The notes under the pieces were generated by a model. That model did no database searches. It worked only from the letters and a program-made list of their open reading frames with translations, and was not told the origin of the DNA. DNA of 64,000 nucleotides from Candidatus Pseudothioglobus singularis PS1 (lineage in GTDB: Bacteria; Pseudomonadota; Gammaproteobacteria; PS1; Pseudothioglobaceae): contig NZ_CP006911.1 in assembly GCF_001281385.1 (NCBI RefSeq), positions 1,054,001-1,118,000 of the forward strand. The letters are read 5' to 3'. Made by a program: the position numbers and the translations under genes. Below are positions 44,339-53,374 of the stretch, one piece after another. Numbering within the stretch: the first letter of the stretch is position 1; every line of letters starts with the position of its first letter.

Positions 44339-46774
44339 CTAGTCAATACCCAGCAACTTTCTTCTCTTCGTTGCCCAGGTCTGGATTAAATGATCCACTG
44401 TAAGACCGATAAACGCCACGCATAAACCAAGCATTAGACCACTTCCAATATTGCCTCCAGAAAAAAGTTGTTGCATTATTTCTTGACCTAAATCTTCAGT
44501 GCCAATAAACGCACCTATAATAACCATAAACAATGCAAAAACAACGCACTGATTGACGCCCAGCATAATATGTGGGAAAGCTAATGGGAACTCGATTTTA
44601 ACCAAACGTTGAAGTTTTGTTGTGCCCGACATATCCGCCGCATCAAGCAGAGATTCTGGCACATTTCTCAGGCCTTCTACGGTGTAGCGAGTAGGCGGAA
44701 TAACAGCGTAGACAATGACCGCAATTAACACTGAAGTGTCAGTCACACCAAAGAGCATAATCACCGGAATAAGATAAATGAACGACGGAAAAGTTTGAAA
44801 AGTGTCACAAACCAAAAGAATGAATTTGGCTGCCCTCTTATTTTGCACACAGATTGCACCAACAATCGTACCAATAAAAACAGAAACAATGACTGCAAAC
44901 GTCAGCATATACATAGTGATTAAGGCTCTTTCCCACCAGGGTGTTAGAGCAATAAACAACATAAACGAACCAACCACAATCGCAGAACGAATGCCACCGA
45001 TAATGTAACCAACGCCCATCGTTAGAACAAAAGTTGCTATTGCTGGCATGGCCAGATAAGATGCTTTCATTGGCATCAACACTTCCACCAGCAACCACAC
45101 GTTAAATATTTTAATATCCGCTCTCCAATTTGAAACCATGTAGTCAACGCCTGCCTGCCAAAATGGCTCAGTGGTAATACCTTTGTTGTGAGGAATCAAA
45201 TAAAAATAATTAATACCTTTTGTAGTATCAGCAAACACCCAGTTTCCAAACCAAGCAAACAAAAGAGCGGCAAAGAAAACTGCAACAAACAAAAGCGCTG
45301 TTTTATTTCTCTCAACAAAAGAAAGGTCGGCAAAGTAGTCGGTTTGCTTATCGGCCCAAGCTAAAGATAATTTATCTAACACTACAGCAATCAGGACAAT
45401 ACATATTCCTAATTCTAGCGCTTGACCTACCCTTAGTTGGTTTAGAGCGAGTAATAAGTTAAAACCCAGGCCCATAGCTCCAATAAAAGACGCAATCACT
45501 GCCATAGCCAAGCACTGCATAATTACCTGGTTGACGCCAATTAAAATGTCGCGCCTTGCAGTAGGTATCAAAACTTTAAACATCAGTTGATAATTACGGC
45601 AACCACTCATCCTGCCTGCATCTAAAACCTCTGGAGAGACTCTTTTTAGACCTAGCAAGGTGAGTCGAATCATCGGAGGTGTTGCAAAAATTATTGTTGC
45701 AATCGCACCCGCATGGTCACCAATACCAAAGAAGACGATTATTGGTACCAAATACGCGAAATGTGGAAACGTTTGTGCAACGAGGAGCAATGGCGTTATT
45801 ACTCTCTCAACCGTTCTGCTCTTGTAGGCAAGCACACCCCAGATAACACCAAATAAAACAGAGACCGGCGCAGCAACCAACACAAAAGAGAGTGTCTGCA
45901 TTGCGGGTTCCCATTGGCCGAATACAGCCAAGTAAATACAACTCAAACCAGCCAATATAGAAAGACCCACACCTTTAAGTTTATAACCCAAAATAAAAGC
46001 ACCAGCAGTTAATACTGTCCAAGGAATAGCAGGGACACTGGAGTACCACTTATCCTTATTTTCATTCAACCAATCCCAGCCGGATTGATCACTAAAAATA
46101 TTGGCAAGTGAAACGACTGTCTCAAAACCACCAATCAATAATTCCCGAACTAAATTAATTAAAAACAATAAGGTAGCGCCAATAGATCGGGTAAATAATC
46201 GAACTCGACCATAGTCTTCATAGTCTTCAATTTCTGGGTCGTAAACTGGTGTCTGCCAAAATTCAAATATGAGGTACTGAGAAAAATCTTGCAACATTGA
46301 TGGTATTTCCCAAAACGTACTTCTTGTAACCTCACCAAAAAACCAGTTATACAAAGTAGGTATAAACAGAAGACCCACAATAATGCCAACAAATCCCTTG
46401 CTAATAATTTGAAACCAATTGACACGTAACCAATTTGATTTATTGACGCTCTCTGCAAAGCTTTTGTATAAGAGCCCAGCAGTTACCATTAAAGCTATTA
46501 GAACATAGGTGGCGGAAGTGTTAATAACAGGGTGATAAAAAGTCAGCTCAGGAATTCTAACGAGTTGAGGAGGAAGTTGCCAATTCAAAATCATTGACAT
46601 GGATTCAGCAAAACCAACCGAAGATTGTATTTCTCCCTTAACAACAGACTTGGCAAATAGATGACGCTCTACTATCAAATCATGGTAGAGCCCTGTCATT
46701 GACATCAGGATGAAAAAGCCAACAAGCACGACGGCGAGCTGAACTAGTGGTTTGTTCTTAGTTAAAAATTCCAT
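44339..46774 (-). CDS. Glycine betaine/proline ABC permease, two ProW-like domains fused
   Basis: Membrane component of a quaternary-amine importer. The 811 residues hold two complete permease domains in one chain. Each has an EAA-type loop: GLKRVSPEVLDAGRMSGCRN in the first half and GLRNVPESLLDAADMSGTTK in the second. Each is also followed by a GVNQ.. then FIGA block. Most relatives are single-domain and act as homodimers; here the dimer is covalent. It lies 3 bases after the ATPase gene in the order binding protein, ATPase, permease. Betaine is the likely substrate given the neighbourhood; choline, carnitine or proline betaine are possible. Confidence 0.92.
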   Translation of the reverse strand: MEFLTKNKPLVQLAVVLVGFFILMSMTGLYHDLIVERHLFAKSVVKGEIQSSVGFAESMSMILNWQLPPQLVRIPELTFYHPVINTSATYVLIALMVTAGLLYKSFAESVNKSNWLRVNWFQIISKGFVGIIVGLLFIPTLYNWFFGEVTRSTFWEIPSMLQDFSQYLIFEFWQTPVYDPEIEDYEDYGRVRLFTRSIGATLLFLINLVRELLIGGFETVVSLANIFSDQSGWDWLNENKDKWYSSVPAIPWTVLTAGAFILGYKLKGVGLSILAGLSCIYLAVFGQWEPAMQTLSFVLVAAPVSVLFGVIWGVLAYKSRTVERVITPLLLVAQTFPHFAYLVPIIVFFGIGDHAGAIATIIFATPPMIRLTLLGLKRVSPEVLDAGRMSGCRNYQLMFKVLIPTARRDILIGVNQVIMQCLAMAVIASFIGAMGLGFNLLLALNQLRVGQALELGICIVLIAVVLDKLSLAWADKQTDYFADLSFVERNKTALLFVAVFFAALLFAWFGNWVFADTTKGINYFYLIPHNKGITTEPFWQAGVDYMVSNWRADIKIFNVWLLVEVLMPMKASYLAMPAIATFVLTMGVGYIIGGIRSAIVVGSFMLFIALTPWWERALITMYMLTFAVIVSVFIGTIVGAICVQNKRAAKFILLVCDTFQTFPSFIYLIPVIMLFGVTDTSVLIAVIVYAVIPPTRYTVEGLRNVPESLLDAADMSGTTKLQRLVKIEFPLAFPHIMLGVNQCVVFALFMVIIGAFIGTEDLGQEIMQQLFSGGNIGSGLMLGLCVAFIGLTVDHLIQTWATKRRKLLGID

Positions 46775-46777
46775 AAT

Positions 46778-47827
46778 CTAGTCTTTCTTTTGAGTACCAG
46801 AGCGATCACCAAATAGTATGTGAAGAATGGTTGAACAGTTCAATAATCCTATCGTATTACCATCATCATCAAGAACCGCTACAGGCTTTTGTTGACCTAA
46901 CACCTCTTCAGCCACAGTCTCAATAATGGCGTCTTTTGAAACTTGAAGGTCACTCAACTCGGCTTTTTCATCAACAGGATCCATCACAGATTCAATTTTA
47001 AGAACCTTCTCCCTTGGAACATCCTCTGTAAACTTGCGAACGTATTCTGTTGCTGGATTAAGAACGATATTTGCCGGTGTATCCAATTGCTCGATAATGC
47101 CATCTTTCATGATTGCAATTCGATCGGCAAGCCTTAATGCTTCATCAAAGTCATGAGTAACGAACAGAATGGTCTTATTTAGCACACCCTGAAGTCTTAG
47201 AAACTCATCTTGCATCTCTTTACGAATTAACGGATCTAATGCTGAGAAGGGCTCATCTAAGAACCAAATGTCGGGCTCAACTGCTAACGATCTAGCGATA
47301 CCAACGCGCTGCTGCTGACCTCCAGATAACTCTCTTGGAAAGTAATTCTCACGACCAGTTAAGCCAACAAGGTCAACCATTTCTTTGGCTCTTTGTATGC
47401 TGTCTTTTGTGCTATTGCCTTTCACTTGCAATGGAAAGGCAATATTTTCTAATACGGTTTTATGGGGTAATAATGCAAAACTCTGAAACACCATGCCCAT
47501 CTTGTTGCGACGAAGTTCTATCAACTCCTTATCACTCATTGAGGTTAGATCTTCACCCTCAATATAAATATTCCCTGCAGTGGCATCGGTTAGTCTTGAA
47601 ATACAACGAAGCAAGGTCGACTTGCCTGAGCCTGAAAGACCCATAACCACAAGCATCTCACCCTTGTTAACCTCGAAGGAGGCATTATTAACACCGACCA
47701 CACAGCCAGCTTTTTGAAATTCTTCAGCAACAACCTTGCCATTGGCATTTTGAAGCATTTTTTCGGCATTTTCGCCAAATATTTTATAAACGGAATCGCA
47801 TTTAATTACAGGTTGCTGATCAGACAT
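46778..47827 (-). CDS. Glycine betaine ABC transporter ATPase, ProV/OpuAA type
   Basis: Energises the betaine importer. The 349 residues begin with the ProV-type helix (KCDSVYKIFGENAEKML). Walker A is GLSGSGKSTLLRC near residue 68, the signature LSGGQQQRVGIARSL near 168, Walker B WFLDEPFSALDP, and the switch histidine lies in LFVTHDFDEALRLAD. After about residue 270 there is one CBS-like segment (VAVLDDDGNTIGLLN), where OpuA ATPases sense ionic strength. The usual tandem CBS pair looks incomplete, so osmotic gating may be altered. Confidence 0.93.
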   Translation of the reverse strand: MSDQQPVIKCDSVYKIFGENAEKMLQNANGKVVAEEFQKAGCVVGVNNASFEVNKGEMLVVMGLSGSGKSTLLRCISRLTDATAGNIYIEGEDLTSMSDKELIELRRNKMGMVFQSFALLPHKTVLENIAFPLQVKGNSTKDSIQRAKEMVDLVGLTGRENYFPRELSGGQQQRVGIARSLAVEPDIWFLDEPFSALDPLIRKEMQDEFLRLQGVLNKTILFVTHDFDEALRLADRIAIMKDGIIEQLDTPANIVLNPATEYVRKFTEDVPREKVLKIESVMDPVDEKAELSDLQVSKDAIIETVAEEVLGQQKPVAVLDDDGNTIGLLNCSTILHILFGDRSGTQKKD

Positions 47828-47876
47828 AATATCTTCCTAAATTCTTTGAAACAAATAACACACTACCAGTATATAT

Positions 47877-47920
47877 AAAAATACCCCTACCCCCTCATAA
47901 TAAATTTGAGGGCAAGGGTA
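47877..47920 (-). terminator. Hairpin with T-run between the binding-protein and ATPase genes
   Basis: On the minus strand TACCCTTGCCCTC (47908-47920) pairs with GAGGGGGTAGGGGTA (47882-47896), with a small bulge, around an 11-base loop. TTTTTAT follows. Sitting inside the operon after the binding-protein gene, it probably acts as a partial terminator that keeps that protein in excess over ATPase and permease. Confidence 0.7.
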
Positions 47921-47973
47921 CTTAACAAACACCCCTTATTCTATTTGAATGAAGAGTGCTCTAGATTAAAGGA

Positions 47974-48927
47974 TTATTTGGTGAAAGCCATCCAAACATC
48001 CTCGTTATCCGCAAGCCACTTAGCTGCAGCATCTTCATGAGACATCTTATCAATATCAACTAGAGCAGCCATCTGACCGATCATGCCAGTCGTGAAGTCT
48101 ATCTTAGTGTATGCCTTATACGCCATTGGATGAGTCTTAGGGAACTTATAATTCGCCGCTTTCTTCAACCAACCTCTAGGAGATCCACAAGCCCCGTCAC
48201 CACCTTCTGTTTCACGGCAACCAAAGAAGTATGGAGGAAACTCTATGAAGTAAAAACCATCACTATCCGTAAAGTTAGGTGTCCAGTTAAATATAATTAT
48301 GCCTTCTCCAGCAGCTTCTGCAGAATCAATAGCGGCCCAAAGGGCGTCTGCACTACCAGTTTGTTTATAAGTATATTCATCATCTAAACCAAGAGCTCCA
48401 ATACGATCTTCAAATAGATTCTTTCCGGTTTCAGCATCAACGTGCCAAGGACCGTCTAAGAAAACACCTTTACCACCAGAATCGGCAGTGGCAAAAACTG
48501 ATCCACAACCTTTAAGAGCTTCCCAATTTGGAAGTCCAGGACATAGATTTTGTTCTATTACGAAGTTAGGAACGCCCATATCTTCAATAGTCAAGGCAGA
48601 ATGGGTACCAGCTTCTATTAGGCCGCCCTTCTCCATGGCTGTATAGTAAGCGTTGCCAAAGGCTCCTTCCCAAACTTCGTGAGATATAGTAACGTCTCCA
48701 AGACGAATCGATTCATATACACCTGACGAGTCAGCAGGAACGTAAGATACGTTGTTACCCATAGACTCAAAAATACCACCAATAACGTAGGACATAACCA
48801 CTTGGCTTGACCAGTTATGAATTGGTATAACGATTGGCTTTGAAGAGTCTGCAACAGCTTGAACTGAAACAGAAGCTAAAGACATCGTTAAAGCAGCTGC
48901 AGCTACTTTACTTGTAAACTTATTCAT
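47974..48927 (-). CDS. Glycine betaine ABC transporter substrate-binding protein, ProX/OpuAC type
   Basis: Periplasmic receptor of the importer. The 317 residues have a signal peptide of about 27 residues (ending VQAVA). Tryptophan- and tyrosine-containing blocks can form the aromatic cage for a quaternary ammonium: IHNWSSQVVMSYVIGGIFE, SHEVWEGAFGNAYYTAME and IIFNWTPNFTDSDGFYF. It is the first gene of the transporter operon, with a good ribosome site (AAGGAG). Cysteine pairs in NLCPGLPNWEALKGCG and FFGCRETEGGDGACG suggest disulfides. Confidence 0.93.
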   Translation of the reverse strand: MNKFTSKVAAAALTMSLASVSVQAVADSSKPIVIPIHNWSSQVVMSYVIGGIFESMGNNVSYVPADSSGVYESIRLGDVTISHEVWEGAFGNAYYTAMEKGGLIEAGTHSALTIEDMGVPNFVIEQNLCPGLPNWEALKGCGSVFATADSGGKGVFLDGPWHVDAETGKNLFEDRIGALGLDDEYTYKQTGSADALWAAIDSAEAAGEGIIIFNWTPNFTDSDGFYFIEFPPYFFGCRETEGGDGACGSPRGWLKKAANYKFPKTHPMAYKAYTKIDFTTGMIGQMAALVDIDKMSHEDAAAKWLADNEDVWMAFTK

Positions 48928-49088
48928 TTATTTCTCCTTTATTTAATTAATTAAATATTTTTAAGAACAATATAAAAACCTTAAAAAATCTAACAAAAAT
49001 GACTTTTATAACAAATATAGTCCTAAAAATCACACTTACAATCTCAGATATAATTACAAATCCAAGATTTTCTTTTGCCTGAAAATAA

Positions 49089-51389
49089 CTACATTCTTAC
49101 TCGAGTTTTTTCAGGATCATAAAATGGAAAGCGGACCACCTTTGCAGATAAACGCTTATGGTGTCCATCGAGCTTTCCTACTTCAACTTCATTGTCAATC
49201 TCTGACGCTGAAACTGAAATTCGACATAATGCAATGTTCTTTTTAAGTATCGGCGAACGTGTTGCACTTGTAATAATTCCAACTTGTTGTTTTCCAATAT
49301 ACACCCCATCACCATGGAGCGCAACTTCATTAGTATCTAATTCTAACCCAACAAGGACTCTTTGTGGTGAATTCTTACGAAGAATTAAAGATTCTTTTCC
49401 AGAAAAATCATCCTCTTTTGTCTTAAGAGGTACCGTGAATGCTATGCCAGCTTCAAACGGGTCCGTCTGATCGCAAAACTCATAGCCAGCAAAGATTAAT
49501 CCTGCTTCAATGCGAAGCATATCAAGTGCATTCAGTCCTAATGGACAAATGTCAAACTCTTCACCTGCCTCTGCAATTGCATCCCAAACTGCCTCACAGT
49601 CTTTTGGATGAGCAAAAACCTCATAACCTAACTCGCCTGAATAGCCGGTTCTTGAAACCATGACTGGAATACCAAATTCTCCACCAATCCTTCCAATCGT
49701 AAATCGGAACCATTTAAGGTCTTCGATCGTCGTTTGTAATTTAGGTATCCAAATAATTTTAGAGAGTGTCTCGCGACTCTTAGGGCCCTGAACCGCAACA
49801 TTATGAAGCTGGTCTGTTGAGGATTTCACCCGAACATCTAGTCCACGATCTTCAGCAATTTTTCTGAGATGCTTACCGCCATCATCAGAACCACCAATCC
49901 ATCGAAAATTATTATCATCAAGACGGAATAGCGTTCCATCGTCAATCATGCACCCGTTGTCATAGCACATAGCTGAATAAACAACCTGGCCAATTGCGAG
50001 TTTGCGAACATCTTTGGTGATCGCATATTGCATGAGAACCTCTGAGTCTTGGCCATAAATCTCAAACTTTCTGAGCGGAGCCAGATCAATCATGACTACC
50101 CCCTCTCTGGCTTGCCAGTATTCCTTAATAGCACCTAAATTGGTGTATTCGAGTGGCAGCCAATAGCCGTTATAGTTATCGAAGTTTTTGGTTAGTTTCG
50201 ATGTGTTTTTATGAAAACCAGTTTCTTTTGTCATAGTCGGTATGGATTGTGGATCAGGCCTAAAGGCCGTTGCCGATGAAAAATTATTCGATTTATCGTA
50301 AATCCTGACATGTATATCAGTAGGATTCCAGCCATTAGAGGATGTTGTGTCGTCAGGACATGCTGAGGAAACACAGACCAAATCATCAACAGCCCTTAAT
50401 AAAACGTAATCTCCTGGTCTTGACCATGAGACGTCTGAGCTGAGTGAGTGGCACTCTTCAATCGCTGTATTAAAAAAGAGATTGACGGCTGCCCAGTTTC
50501 TTCTTGGAGCTACGCCGAACTCCGCTAGAGATGAGTTAAAGTTATCAGTACAACTTATATGTCCAGGGAAGCCGCGATCTTCATAATATTTAGCATTACA
50601 GGCCAATCCAAATGTATCGTGCCTACACACTGTATCCTGAATGACCTCAACTAGAGGGACTGAGTTTTGATTATAAAATTTATCATGAGTTCCAGGTGCT
50701 GGATAACTCGCTAACATCTGTGAGCGAGTCACAGTTGGATCCAGGCAGAGTTCCAAGTTATTATTAAGATCTTCCTCTAAAAATGCCTGAAAATCTGAGC
50801 ACTGTTGGCCCTCGACATCAATGATTTGAATGTACTCACCCGCCTTCACTTTATAGGCCACTGCAGAGCTATCTTTAACCCGAATCTCTTTTGTTGGTTT
50901 TGCTAATGGTTCAGGTAAACGCTCAGAAGGAATCGTTGGATTTGAACGAGAGACATTGATTAAAATTTCTGTAGGTGAATTTTGTTGATCAACCAGCATT
51001 GGACCGCCCTCTGCATCAAAGACGCACAAGAGGTCATTATTAGTATTAAAGGATTGTCGCGTATCTGCAGGACTGGACTCAGAAAAAAGCTCGGTAGCTT
51101 GAAACTCTTTTGATTTTATTTTCTTACCATTAAGGATTGCTTTCAGCATTTCAGAGCAATCACCTGAGGAGATTTTATTTGAATTATTTTTTGGCTTTGT
51201 GTTCCAGTTAAGGGAAGATAAGGCGGATGACTTTTTAGAATCAAATGCAAGAACGCTGCACTTTTGATCACCCTCAACGTCAACTATTTCAACTGAATCA
51301 CCACTTTTTAAATCAATTGAGATTGCCTCACCGCCCAGTATTTGGTAGGTTTCACAATCACCGTTATATCTAATATTTGAAACTCTCAC
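49089..51389 (-). CDS. DUF1989 (urea-carboxylase-associated) domain fused to a GcvT-type aminomethyltransferase
   Basis: A 766-residue fusion. Residues about 165-390 form a DUF1989/UCA domain with IDVEGQQCSDFQAF, SYPAPGTHDKFYN and WSRPGDYVLLRA. Residues about 410-766 are a GcvT folate-dependent aminomethyltransferase domain with MIDLAPLRKFEIYG, YSAMCYDNGCMIDDG and SRTGYSGELGYEVFAHP. The first 160 residues look like a degenerate copy of the DUF1989 start, repeating VDVEGDQKCSVLAF (residues 36-49). The GcvT part implies transfer of a C1 unit from a methylated amine to folate. It lies between the betaine transporter and the MgsABC-like cluster. Confidence 0.85.
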   Translation of the reverse strand: MRVSNIRYNGDCETYQILGGEAISIDLKSGDSVEIVDVEGDQKCSVLAFDSKKSSALSSLNWNTKPKNNSNKISSGDCSEMLKAILNGKKIKSKEFQATELFSESSPADTRQSFNTNNDLLCVFDAEGGPMLVDQQNSPTEILINVSRSNPTIPSERLPEPLAKPTKEIRVKDSSAVAYKVKAGEYIQIIDVEGQQCSDFQAFLEEDLNNNLELCLDPTVTRSQMLASYPAPGTHDKFYNQNSVPLVEVIQDTVCRHDTFGLACNAKYYEDRGFPGHISCTDNFNSSLAEFGVAPRRNWAAVNLFFNTAIEECHSLSSDVSWSRPGDYVLLRAVDDLVCVSSACPDDTTSSNGWNPTDIHVRIYDKSNNFSSATAFRPDPQSIPTMTKETGFHKNTSKLTKNFDNYNGYWLPLEYTNLGAIKEYWQAREGVVMIDLAPLRKFEIYGQDSEVLMQYAITKDVRKLAIGQVVYSAMCYDNGCMIDDGTLFRLDDNNFRWIGGSDDGGKHLRKIAEDRGLDVRVKSSTDQLHNVAVQGPKSRETLSKIIWIPKLQTTIEDLKWFRFTIGRIGGEFGIPVMVSRTGYSGELGYEVFAHPKDCEAVWDAIAEAGEEFDICPLGLNALDMLRIEAGLIFAGYEFCDQTDPFEAGIAFTVPLKTKEDDFSGKESLILRKNSPQRVLVGLELDTNEVALHGDGVYIGKQQVGIITSATRSPILKKNIALCRISVSASEIDNEVEVGKLDGHHKRLSAKVVRFPFYDPEKTRVRM

Positions 51390-51499
51390 TTACTAAAAAC
51401 CCCACGTAATAATAATCGAGTATACATAGAATATAGAAAATCTCAATTTCAAAAATCTCATCAGGAGATGAAATAGATTCTATATCTCTATCAAAATTC

Positions 51500-51541
51500 T
51501 AGTTTATTCAGCACCTCAGGGGGTGAGGTGCCGATAAACTA
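51500..51541. repeat. Long interrupted inverted repeat in the gap before the DUF1989-GcvT gene
   Basis: TAGTTTAT pairs with ATAAACTA, and inside it GCACCTCA pairs with TGAGGTGC, separated by a small internal loop and a five-base G loop. Sixteen pairs form a strong hairpin on either strand, but no T-run follows directly. It sits 59 bases after the stop of the small gene at 51601 and about 110 bases before the DUF1989-GcvT start, so it may be an RNA-end or attenuation structure. The rest of 51390-51600 holds no gene. Confidence 0.6.
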
Positions 51542-51600
51542 AGGAGAGGAAAAAGAAACAAGGTCTCTTAATGCCCCCCCTTTTAAATCACTTACAGTAA

Positions 51601-51987
51601 TTAGAACTTACGGTAAGCGTTATTGAGATCAACCATTGGATGGTTTTCAGACATTTGAAACTTAATCAAAAGTTCACGCGCAATCATGTCACGCTCTTGT
51701 TGATTATTTGGCAGTTTTATATTATCTGGAATCGTAACCCAACCATTAATATTTCTATCAAAAACAGCGGCCTGATCTCCCTCATACCCCATATGGATGT
51801 CCTCTAACCAGTTAAGATCTTTCCAGCCCATTTTGTCAATGTACTTCTGCAAAAAAGGTGTAATAAACTTAAGATCAGGAACAAGGTTAACATCATATCG
51901 ATAACCGATATGTTGTCCAATCATTTGCTCACGATCGGTATCTAAGCCGTCAGCTCCAACTACAAATTCTTCTTCTTTAGTGCTCAT
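51601..51987 (-). CDS. Unknown small protein at the end of the MgsABC-like operon
   Basis: A 128-residue soluble acidic protein (starts MSTKEEEFVVGADGLDTDRE, ends VDLNNAYRKF) with aromatic-rich stretches such as GWKDLNWLEDIHMGYEGD and INGWVTIPDNI. There is no signal peptide, membrane helix or cysteine. I start at the ATG at 51987, which has AGGAG 6 bases upstream and lies 14 bases after the glutamate-synthase-like gene; the frame runs back into that gene to 52068. Same strand, tight spacing and good ribosome site make it part of the operon. I do not recognise the family; a dedicated extra subunit is the simplest guess. Confidence 0.82.
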   Translation of the reverse strand: MSTKEEEFVVGADGLDTDREQMIGQHIGYRYDVNLVPDLKFITPFLQKYIDKMGWKDLNWLEDIHMGYEGDQAAVFDRNINGWVTIPDNIKLPNNQQERDMIARELLIKFQMSENHPMVDLNNAYRKF

Positions 51988-52001
51988 AATTTCTCCTATC
52001 C

Positions 52002-53339
52002 TTAAAAGCGTGTCAAATCTGGACGACCAACGGTGTGCTGAGAACCTGCAATAGGAACCTGAGCACATGCTGATGCTTCCATAGTCAAAGCAGCTAAATC
52101 TTCTGGCTCTAGAGAGTGAATATTTGTCTTACCACAGGCACGAGCCATCATTTGGCACTCGATTGCTAGTGTATGTAAGAAGTTATAAACTCTTTCTGAA
52201 GCAGCATCAGGATCTAGACGTTGTCTAAGAACTGGGTCTTGAGTCGCAACACCCACTGGGCATCGACCTGTATGACAGTGATAACATTCACCTGCGTTGA
52301 CACCCATTTCTTTTGGATAATCAGCTTCAGGAGTATCTCTGTTACAGTTAAGCGCCATAAGCGCAGAGTGTCCAATTGCAACTGCGTCTGCACCAAGTGC
52401 TACCGCTTTAGCAACGTCACCACCATTTCGAATACCACCAGCATAGACGAGTGAAATTCTGCCTGTCATGCCAACGTCATCGATTGCTCTTCGTGCTTGA
52501 CGAATGGCAGCAATACCAGGAACGCCCGTTTCTTCTGTTGCAATATGAGGTCCAGCAGCAGTACCACCTTCCATTCCATCGATGTAAATACTGTCACAAC
52601 CGGTTTTAGCAGCCATACGAACGTCATCGTATACGCGAGCAGCACCTAGTTTCAATTGAATAGGAATCTGACCATCTGTCGCTTCACGAATCTCTTCGAT
52701 TTTAAGCGCCAAATCATCGGGTCCTAGCCAGTCTGGATGCCTTGCTGGAGAGCGCTGATCAATACCCGCTGGCAGTGAACGCATCTCAGCAACCTGATCG
52801 GTTACTTTTTGACCCATCAAGTGGCCACCTAATCCAACCTTACAACCTTGTCCAATAAAGAACTCGACACTATCTGCTAAACGCAAATGTTGTGGGTTAA
52901 AGCCATAACGTGACTGAATACACTGATAAAACCACTTACTGGAGTAGCGTCTTTCATCTGGAATCATTCCACCTTCGCCAGAACAAGTTGCTGTTCCAGC
53001 CATCGTAGCGCCCCTAGCCAAAGCTGTTTTAGCTTCATAACTCAAAGCACCAAAGCTCATTCCCGTAATGTAGATTGGAATATCAAGCTCTAACGGTCTT
53101 GGCGCCTCTGGCCCAATAATCGTTTTCGTTAAACACTTTTCTCTGTAACCCTCAATAACAAATCGAGTTAATGTTCCAGGCATAAAAGTTAAGTCATCCC
53201 AAGTTGGAATCTTTTTAAATAGAGAGAACCCTCTCATTCTGTATCGTCCCAAATCAGATTTGATATGAATATCATCCATCACACCTTTAGGGAAGATAAA
53301 ACTTTTACCTAGTCTGCTTTTTTCATCTATATCGCTCAT
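52002..53339 (-). CDS. FMN-binding glutamate-synthase-like subunit (MgsC/GlxD type)
   Basis: Corresponds to the central FMN/iron-sulfur part of glutamate synthase. The 445 residues include the FMN barrel motifs GEGGMIPDERRYSSKWFYQC, SPARHPDWLGPDDLALKI, DSIYIDGMEGGTAAGP, LVYAGGIRNGGDVAKAVALG and the cysteine block ECYHCHTGRCPVGVATQDP, which fits the 3Fe-4S site. With the two genes upstream it makes a three-piece enzyme as in N-methylglutamate synthase (MgsABC), which joins methylamine and glutamate chemistry, or the Rhizobium GlxBCD set. The split form and the adjoining glutamine-synthetase-like gene favour those over ordinary GltB. Confidence 0.87.
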   Translation of the reverse strand: MSDIDEKSRLGKSFIFPKGVMDDIHIKSDLGRYRMRGFSLFKKIPTWDDLTFMPGTLTRFVIEGYREKCLTKTIIGPEAPRPLELDIPIYITGMSFGALSYEAKTALARGATMAGTATCSGEGGMIPDERRYSSKWFYQCIQSRYGFNPQHLRLADSVEFFIGQGCKVGLGGHLMGQKVTDQVAEMRSLPAGIDQRSPARHPDWLGPDDLALKIEEIREATDGQIPIQLKLGAARVYDDVRMAAKTGCDSIYIDGMEGGTAAGPHIATEETGVPGIAAIRQARRAIDDVGMTGRISLVYAGGIRNGGDVAKAVALGADAVAIGHSALMALNCNRDTPEADYPKEMGVNAGECYHCHTGRCPVGVATQDPVLRQRLDPDAASERVYNFLHTLAIECQMMARACGKTNIHSLEPEDLAALTMEASACAQVPIAGSQHTVGRPDLTRF

Positions 53340-53374
53340 AATATTTCCTTTAGTTTAATTTGATAAAAATCCGA

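Noticed and set aside
47335-47646. Open frame of 103 codons opposite the ProV-like gene
   Set aside because: Antisense shadow; translation shows no domain.
51500-51600. Glycine riboswitch upstream of the DUF1989-GcvT gene
   Set aside because: The hairpin and flanks do not show the conserved aptamer cores expected for that riboswitch.
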